Origin: Viola odorata
Lineage: Eukaryota; Streptophyta; Magnoliopsida; Malpighiales; Violaceae
Reading direction: 5' to 3'
DNA length: 64,000 nt
Assembly: GCA_963691705.1 (NCBI GenBank)
Contig: OY829545.1
Span: 44,813,475-44,877,474, forward strand
Each line of letters begins with the position of its first letter. Position 1 is the stretch's first letter. The position numbers were made by a program, and so were the translations under genes. A model generated the notes under the pieces. It worked only from the letters and a program-made list of their open reading frames with translations, had not been told where the DNA came from and made no database searches. Of this stretch, positions 57,395 through 64,000 are shown in pieces.

Positions 57395-57840
57395 GAGATC
57401 TTAAATAATCTCAACAGAGAAATGAAAAGAAGAAGATGAATAGGAAAAAGAGTGGAAATCTCATTAAATAAGCAAGGCGAAGAAGCCTCCCTAGCCTTCT
57501 CGCACGACCTTTGAGAATAATTAATGTGGTTCGAGAAGGATGATCATAAACACAGAATCTGATCCTATGATCACGTCTGTTAGAATCCGTATTAATCAAG
57601 AAACACTGATAAAATCACCCAATCAGTCTACACCAACGGCGGGCTCATTTTCAGTTGTGCTAAGTTGGCACTCAACTGAAACACTGCTTAGCACGCTAAG
57701 AGAGGTACAGAAGTTGCAAATCCGATGGCGAAAAGACATTTTATTTATTTATGGCCTAACGGCCCGAGCATACATCCATACAAAGAAAAGAAAAGGACAG
57801 GATGGCGACGACCGACGGTCAAGCCTGGGACCCAGCATCG
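57395..57840. other. Spacer between P3 and P4
   Basis: No gene supported. It holds GGGCTCATTTTCAGTTG (about 57641-57657), which recurs at about 58388, upstream of P4. This suggests duplicated gene-flank units. Confidence 0.45.
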
Positions 57841-58200
57841 TCATCCTCCGGCAGAGTGGGGATCTCCCTCAAGGAGTCCGCCATGGAGGTTAGCTCGAAA
57901 GAGGAAATCCTCATGCCCTTCAAATAGCATTTCAGTAGATCCTTCCTCTACTGCAGCATGGTGATCACAACCTCGATGCGGGAGATAGTAGCAACCAATT
58001 TTGACATTCTCTAGAGGACTGAAGTCCTCTAGAGAAGCCGCACCAAGCCTGGACCGAAGAGGGGTCATCATCCCTTGAAGCTCCAGGATGTCTTCAGAGG
58101 TCTTGATCAGCACATTTTCCAGAAAGCCAACGTCCCCATCATTAAGGTTTTTCAGAGAATGGGATTTGGAAATCAAGAAGTTCTTAGTGAGACTGTCCAT
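57841..58200 (-). CDS. Gene P4: 119-aa protein of unknown function
   Basis: ATG at 58200 (MDSLTKNFLISKSHSLKNLN) was chosen over the in-frame ATG at 58317, because a good TATA box (58260-58266) lies 60 bp upstream and would fall inside the longer version. The frame is open to TGA at 57841. The centre looks helical (VGFLENVLIKTSEDILELQG), followed by a His/Cys-containing segment (CYYLPHRGCDHH). The spacing CYYLPHRGCDHH is suggestive of metal binding but matches no motif I know. It is the first gene of the minus-strand cluster in transcription order. Confidence 0.5.
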   Translation of the reverse strand: MDSLTKNFLISKSHSLKNLNDGDVGFLENVLIKTSEDILELQGMMTPLRSRLGAASLEDFSPLENVKIGCYYLPHRGCDHHAAVEEGSTEMLFEGHEDFLFRANLHGGLLEGDPHSAGG

Positions 58201-58259
58201 GATGAAAATGCCAAGAAGAAATCCTAGAAAGATGTGAAATTCGCACGGTGGAAGCTCAA

Positions 58260-58266
58260 ATTTATA
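58260..58266 (-). promoter_or_regulatory. TATA box of gene P4
   Basis: The minus strand reads GGCCTATAAATTTGAG, with TATAAAT 60 bp upstream of the ATG at 58200. Confidence 0.55.
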
Positions 58267-58429
58267 GGCCTGCATAAAAAGTAATTGAAAAGACGTGCCC
58301 CTTGATAACCGAGGCACCCGTTATCTCGAGGACTAGTAAAGCCCGATATGGAGGCAAGCTGAAGCGGTAGCCCTTGGTAAACACTCGGGCTCATTTTCAG
58401 TTGGGCTTGTGATAACAATAGAAGTAATT

Positions 58430-58960
58430 CCAGGGTGATTCCAAGAGTATTTCCATCCTTACCCCAGCGTCAAGGCCAGAACACTATAGCCCCTGTCGGG
58501 TGTCTTCCGTCAAGGTTGTCGCCCCTTACCCAACGGGGAACCCTGGGATGGTCGATGCGGGGGGGGGGGGGGGGGGGGGGGGGATCTCATGCGTCATCAG
58601 CCCACATGCACGGCGTTATCCTATCCCAGGTCAGCCATGACGTCACTCGAGGCATTATCTTCCCTAGATAACGCCTAACCCTAGAGGTAACGCCCTCCTC
58701 AGCGCTTATAAATACCCCACCATTCGAGATGAGAGGTAAGCCTATGATTGCTAGTCGAAGCTCTACCATTTGGAACTACCATACTGACTTAACCATCGGA
58801 GTGTCTACGCTGGAGCTCCCCCTCCGGCGGTTTACAGGTACACCAGACGGCGACTACAGTGACCCAGAGTGGCCATAGTCCTCATCCTCGATTCCCCTGA
58901 AGTCCGAATCTTATCACTTCTTCTTTGAGCGATTAACGTTGAGGGCTTGATACTTCACTT
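58430..58960 (+). repeat. LTR-like segment with plus-strand promoter, element unassigned
   Basis: TATAAATA at 58707-58714 is followed by GACTTAACCATCGGAGTGTC (58787-58806) and CAGGTACACCAGACGGCGAC. This arrangement is typical of the R-U5 part of plant Ty3/gypsy LTRs. Neither end could be fixed, and no tRNA PBS follows. If it is a 3' LTR, genes P1-P4 to the left would be antisense ORFs of that element. Confidence 0.5.
58559..58583 (+). repeat. G25 homopolymer
   Basis: Twenty-five consecutive G bases. This could form a quadruplex, or be a sequencing or assembly slippage point. Confidence 0.9.
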
Positions 58961-59381
58961 CACTTTCCCACACTTATGTTTTATGGAGGTGAGGGAGTAA
59001 TCTTGCATTACTTGTCTTCCCATAGACTTCTGATACTTGACATTTTTTGTACATCTTGACTTGGGTTATTTGTCTTCCCCACACTTATCTTATTCAATGT
59101 CTAACCCTTGCCGTTCTTACTGAAGAATGTTACTCACCAGCCAAAGAAGGATCAAAGAAAAGGATCAAGTGGTTAGGAGAGAAAACAAGGAAGGGATGGG
59201 TGTAGAGGGCAGGAAAAAGGAAAAAAAGGTAAAATGGAGAAAGAGAAAAAACGAAAAGGAAAAAAAAGAGAAAAATTGCAAAGTCTCTTTGTCATTTCAT
59301 TGCTTTCCCTCGTCTAATGGTGCCTTGATAGAGCGCTTAATATGCAGAATTTCACCTCATTTTATAAGCCTTTTTAGATCT
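58961..59381. other. Unassigned stretch with purine-rich tract
   Basis: No gene supported. Two TTCCC(C)ACACTTAT motifs (about 58966 and 59077) are the reverse complement of the Athila 3'-region AAGTGTGGGGA motif, so this may be a remnant of an inverted Athila. The purine-rich tract 59140-59280 gives a Lys/Glu-rich frame that is not a gene. Confidence 0.4.
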
Positions 59382-60639
59382 TGATGCTACTAATGGTGCT
59401 GTGTTTCTTCACTTTTTACAGATCTTGGCTATTTAAGAGGAAAATACAAAAAGAAGCATTTTTCATCATATTCTGGAAGGAATCGAGCAGCTAGGCCTTG
59501 TAGTTGTATGGTCGCAGAAGGCAACAGAGTCCTAGTGGGAAAAGGAAACTATCGCAAAGAAGGAAACTCCAGATTCGCTCATTAACTCCTCCAAGAATCC
59601 CGATCCCAGTAGAAGACAATTGAGGAATATTATTCCAATCGGATTAGGAGTTTATTTTTGTAGTAGTTATAAATACTTTTAGTAATTTAGGTTTTTTCTC
59701 TCTCTCCTTCTCTAGACTTTGGCGCTGCCATACTTCGCTACTTCTGCCTCCGGCACGACTTGTCCTTATTTTCAATAAACCAGAGCTTTGCTACGGCCGG
59801 TAATAAATAGGATTTCTTTCTTCTTCACTTCTTTTTAATTATGCAATTTATATATTTATTTCTTATTATCTTTAATATGAGTGGCTAAATTCCTTGTTCT
59901 TGGTAAGAATCGTTGAAAGTTGCTAGGGAAGCCGTGAGGTCAAATTGTGCTTAACATATTCCTAGTCGGTATCTATCTCGTTTAATATTATCTTGTCAAT
60001 TTGTCTAGAATTAATTGCAAGCCTGATAAACTAGTAATTAAACTAGGGAATTACAGTCATCTCTATGGTTATAACTAACGCGAAGTTGCAAGGTAAAGTA
60101 GACAACCATTCTGGAAGTAATCGGGTTCTTGGTCTCATCCAGTTGGGTTAAACAGATCGTTAGGGTAGAGCCTCGAGCGTACTGAGTGTCTCGCCCTAGA
60201 CGTGTCTTACCTCCTCTCCGTGGGCAATCGAGTATTATCTCCATAAGCGTACCTTGGAGGACGGTGGACTGTCAAGGTTACCCCATAAGCGTACCTTGGG
60301 GTAGCTTCTCTTACGAAGGTAAGCAGGGGACCTAAGCGTACCTAGTCCCCATAGCACGTCTATCAGCTAGGGGTAGACGATACTTGCACCGATGACCGAC
60401 CGATCATAATTGCAGCCGGACACAAATTCTTACTAAAGACCTTCTCTCTAATCACAAACCAAACAACCATTCAAAATGCCCCCTTTGTTACTTTCTCGTG
60501 TGGATTTCTTTCTTTATCGAATTGAATTGAGTGTTAACCCTTAATCCCTATGTTCGACCCTGTTGCCACTATACACAATTTATTGTGCACTTGACTGCAG
60601 GTTTTTATTATTATTGTTGACGGCTTCGACAACTGATCA
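59382..60639 (+). repeat. Athila-2 5' LTR (left end approximate)
   Basis: Ends ACTGATCA, like GACGATCA in Athila-1. Shares blocks with it, such as TATGAGTGGCTAAA, GTTATAACTAACGCGAAG and GAAGGTAAGCAGGGGA. Contains TATAAAT at 59668-59674 and direct ATAAGCGTACCTTGG repeats (about 60243 and 60284). Confidence 0.75.
59668..59674 (+). promoter_or_regulatory. Athila-2 LTR TATA box
   Basis: GTTATAAATACTTT at about the same distance from the LTR end (~970 bp) as expected for the family. Confidence 0.55.
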
Positions 60640-60644
60640 AATTT

Positions 60645-60662
60645 TGGCGCCGTTGCCGAGGA
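60645..60662 (+). promoter_or_regulatory. Athila-2 primer binding site, tRNA-Asp
   Basis: TGGCGCCGTTGCCGAGGA matches the tRNA-Asp 3' end with one transition, five bases after the LTR end. Confidence 0.88.
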
Positions 60663-60692
60663 TTAACGATATTAACTTTCTTTTCTTTTTGT

Positions 60693-62420
60693 ATGACCAG
60701 GTCTTCCAACACAACTCTATTGCCTTATGACCCAGAAATTCAGAGAACATAACGATTAGCTCGCAAACTAGCCAAGCAATATCATTCTGTAGCTCCTACA
60801 TCAAATCCACTTGAACCACCCCTAATTACCTGTAAAACCCCAATTATATCGAACAACTCGATCTAGACACTGAAGACAACCTATCCCCCGAACAACCAGT
60901 CATGGCTGGAAATGGAGAAGTTGTCAATAACCAGACCATAGAAGATCTGAATGATACCACCGAGTCCACCACTAGGTGCATCGCGTGGCCTACTGTGGCT
61001 CACGATTGGATAATTAAGTCCTCGGTTCTTCACCATTTGCCCAAGTTCCATGGCATCCCCAAGGAGAGTGCACTCCGACACCTCCAGCAACTCCACTCTG
61101 TTTGCGAAGCTCTGAAACCCGCAGATGTGGACATCAATCAGGCTAAGTTAAGATCATTCATGTGGTCACTTGAAGATGACACCCGCAATTGGTTTTACGA
61201 TCTACCCCCTCTATCCATCACCAGTTGGGCCGATATGTTCAAAGCCTTCACAGAAAAGTACTACCCCACTACTATGGCCAACGTTACCAAAAAGCAACCA
61301 GTATCTATTGTCCAAAAAGAGAATGAGAACCTAGGACAGTACTATGACCGATACAAAAAGGTGCAAACTCTCTGCCCTTCGCAGAACATTCCTGACCACA
61401 GCCTCATCCAATATTTCTACAAAGGACTGCAAGGGCGACAAATCTCTGATCGATGCTGCCAACCGTGGTTCCTTACTTGCTCTAACCCCTGCTGACGCGA
61501 AAGCTCTTTTAGAGCTCATGGCCAAGAATGCAGTACCATTAGAACAAAGCACTTCTGACGTCCATGATGTTCGATCTGTCGCAGTGGAGAACCAGCTATC
61601 CACCATTACTGGGATGCTTCAAAACATGTATGCCGGTCAGCCCGTGCAGATTAAGGCGTGTGGCTTTTGCAATTTCACCGACCACCCCACAGACGCTTGT
61701 CCTCACATCCCGGACGAGATAGAGGTGAATGCCATTGGGAACTACAATGGTGCCCCCAGGAAGTATGAACCCTACACTCAAAATTACAACAACGGTTGGC
61801 GCCACCCGAATCTGAGCTACGACAACAACCAACCACAACCTGGGCCGAGCCAACCACAACCACAAACGTTCCAAAATCAGCATCAACCACCTTTCAACCT
61901 CTAGAATTTCAAGCCTAGACCCAACTATTCCAATAACCAGCAATATCAGTATCAAGCTCCGCAAGGACCCATGCCACCCACGCCTCCAATTGCTGAGGTA
62001 CCTAATATTAATAGTGTTTTGCTTGACCTTCAAAAATAGTTGAGTGTCTTAGCTGCAGAGGTGAAAGAACTAAAGAACGGAGGACGACTGCCGCCGCAAC
62101 CAGAAGTCAACCCCAAACACGGAGCATGTGCCATAACACTCCGTAGTGGTACACAGTTACCTGACCGTGAGCAGCTTGCCCAAGAAGCTGAACTCCCAGA
62201 TTCAACACCTGTAGCTAATGATGTTGAGGTCACTGCCGAGAAAGAGAAGAAAATCTACACCTCCAGGAAACCAGGTACGCCCATTAAGGTTGATCAGAAC
62301 TCTGAATTCTCTGAGGATTTCATCATCAAGGTTCTTGAACCTCTGTTTCCGCAAAGGTTAGTTAAAAAGAAAAAGGATAAAGAGGAAAAAGAAAATTTTG
62401 ACTTATTCAGTAAGGTTTAA
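60693..62420 (+). pseudogene. gag: Athila-2 gag, frameshifted
   Basis: Starts with ATG at 60693 (MTRSSNTTLLPYDPEIQRT) and stops at TAA 60750. The core reappears in another frame from 60902 (TRCIAWPTVAHDWIIKSSVL, MFKAFTEKYYPTTMANV), shifts again near 61430, and continues through a CCHC knuckle (CGFCNFTDHPTDAC). TAG at 61902 and 62037 follow. The alignment with Athila-1 Gag is clear throughout. Not functional. Confidence 0.88.
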
Positions 62421-64000
62421 ATTAACATTCCACTTTTGCAGGCTATCAAAAACGTTCAACGTTATGCTAAGTTTCTAAAATCTTTATGCACTAACAAAAA
62501 TAAACTGACAGGCGTGAACAAAATTAGCATTGGAGTTAATGTCTCAACTGTTATTCAGGGAAAAATCCCTCTAAAGTGTGCGGACCCAGGGATGTTTATA
62601 ATTCCTTGTTAAATCGGGAGCACTGATATTGGAAAAGCTATGTGTGATTTAGGTGCAGGTATTAACATCTTGCCCTTGTCGATATACAATAGCTTGGGCC
62701 TCGAACCACTCAAACCAACTCATCCAGTTAGCAGACCGTTCGGTGATCTATTCGGAAGGAGTCATTGAGGACGTCCTCATCCAAGTTGGCAACCTCCTCT
62801 TCTCTGCCGATTTTTATATGATCAGCATGGAAGATGAACAGGGCGCCAAACCATCCGATGTCCTACTAGGCCGACCATTCCTCAAGACTTCCCGAGCAAA
62901 AATAGACATCCACGATGCATCCATTACCCTCAAGTTCGATGGAGAGATCATTCGATTCAGCATGCTTGACGCTATGCGTTTCCCTTCTGAATTTTCTAGC
63001 GTTAACTTTATTGATATTCTAGATCCTAATGTTAGAAAAATTGCTGACCTATTTTCTGTTGACCCTCTATAGCTTGCCCTATCCAATAGTGTCACTCTTG
63101 CGGCTATGGATCTCTTGGATGCCAAATTCGTAACTCCACCTGAACTGCACGAGACCGTCGCTGTTCTAGAGCCCACCCCTCTCACTCCTTTAATATCTAT
63201 GATCGCTCCTTTACCCTCTGAGTATATTAAGATTCCACCTTCCATTGTGCAGGCTCCAGATCTGGAATTGAAAGCCTTGCCCTCGCACCAGAAGTACGCA
63301 TATCTAGGAGCAAACGACTCCCTACCCGTGATCATCTCCAGCAAACTTGACGCCGAAGAAGAAGGTGCACTCGTCACCCTACAGAAGGAGTTCAAGAAGG
63401 CTATTGGATGGACCATTGCAGACATCAAAGGGTTGTCTCTAGCCTTGTGCACTCCTCGGATACATCTAGACGATGCTAGCAAGTTCGTCCGCCAGCCGCA
63501 ACGGCGTCTTAACCGTCCGATGATGGAGGTTGTTAGGAAGGAAATACTGAAGCTACTCGACGCTGGTGTTATCTACCCTATTTCGGACAACACATAGGTC
63601 AGCTCAGTTCAAGTTGTACCGAAAAAGACAGGTATCATAATCACTACTGGATAAAATGGCGAACAGATTCCCAATCGCATACAGAATGGATGGCGCGTCT
63701 GTATCGATTACTGTCGGTTGAATGCTGCAATGAGGAAAGACCACTTTCCCCTACCGTTCATTGACCAGATGTTGGAGCGCCTTACTGGTAAGACGTATTA
63801 CTGCTACCTCAATGGCTACTCTGGATTCCACCAGATACCGGTTTCCCTAGACGATCAAGACAAGACCACCTTCATTTGCCCCTTCGGTACTTTCACATAC
63901 AGAAGGATGCCTTTTGGTCTTTGTAACGCGCCTGCCACTTTCCAGCGTTGCATGGTCAGTATCTTCTTCGAGCTCGTCGAACACGGTATAGAGGTATTTA
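62421..64000 (+). pseudogene. pol: Athila-2 protease and RT remnant, cut by window end
   Basis: The frame after TAA 62418 continues in the gag frame with another TAA at 62610. The protease motif CDLGAGINIL lies near 62650, a frameshift near 62720 follows, and the rest of protease runs in the new frame (LADRSVIYSEGVIEDVLIQV). TAG at 63070 and 63595 and TAA at 63652 precede and enter RT. RT motifs CIDYCRLN, FTYRRMPFGLCNAPATFQR and QMLERLTGKT are recognisable up to 64000. Confidence 0.88.

Larger units (their letters stand above)
59382..64000 (+). mobile_element. Athila-2: decayed Athila element, 5' part only
   Basis: LTR, tRNA-Asp PBS, and gag-protease-RT remnants in the usual order. The element runs off the window end inside RT. 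At least eight in-frame stops and three frameshifts make it much older than Athila-1. The left boundary (TGATGCTACT at 59382) is a guess from the expected LTR length and the TG start. Confidence 0.85.

Noticed and set aside
59127..59384. Lys/Glu-rich 85-aa plus frame
   Set aside because: Product of a purine-rich tract, with no supporting feature.

Overview
The window is repeat-rich plant nuclear DNA, almost wall to wall Ty3/gypsy LTR retrotransposons nested in one another. No host housekeeping gene, tRNA, rRNA or CRISPR array was recognised. Ogre/Tat-type elements primed by tRNA-Arg, Athila elements primed by tRNA-Asp, and ORFs resembling the plant 'putative gypsy type transposon' family all point to a flowering plant with a large genome, probably a eudicot. 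The species cannot be named from the sequence.

Region 1 (1-28747) holds a minus-strand, gag-only Ogre/Tat-type element called 'A' here. It lies as a tandem array: partial internal region (1-8371), LTR (8372-12477), complete internal region (12478-21640), LTR (21641-25747), then a truncated third LTR (25748-28747). The repeat unit is about 13.27 kb. The internal copies differ at only about a dozen sites by eye. The two full LTRs agree almost perfectly in their left part but differ by roughly 1.7% in their right part, as expected for an unequal LTR-LTR crossover. A keeps an intact 522-aa Gag, a perfect tRNA-Arg primer site and a polypurine tract, but has no protease, RT, RNase H or integrase. 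Its pre-gag ORF1 has shrunk to a 55-aa micro-ORF. The rest of the internal region is several families of tandem repeats, one of them a 113-bp unit made of three ~38-bp monomers.

Region 2 (28748-34505 and 47363-49533) is an older relative, 'B', also on the minus strand. It has a broken gag, a broken ORF1, a degenerate tRNA-Arg primer site and a 2.8-kb 5' LTR. The A array sits inside B's gag. B's LTR is split by a complete Athila element, 'Athila-1' (34506-47357, TSD GTCAT). Athila-1 has an open gag-protease ORF, a pol with one frameshift and five stops, and an open 575-aa env-position ORF. B itself abuts a minus-strand Athila LTR fragment (49534 onward), which suggests it inserted there.

Region 3 (49534-59381) begins with the Athila LTR fragment and degenerate tandem repeats. 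Four consecutive minus-strand genes follow (51225-58200), three or four of them with their own TATA-like box. Two resemble PF04195 proteins and share a phase-1 intron. A plus-strand LTR-like segment with a 25-G run comes next. These genes may be the antisense extra ORFs known from Tat-lineage elements, but no gag or pol lies beside them.

Region 4 (about 59382-64000) is the 5' part of a heavily decayed second Athila element, cut by the window edge inside RT.

Inferred order of events, oldest to youngest: Athila LTR fragment; B inserts into it; an A element inserts into B gag and Athila-1 into B's LTR (relative order unresolved); a second A element inserts into the first A LTR; unequal crossover builds the A tandem array.
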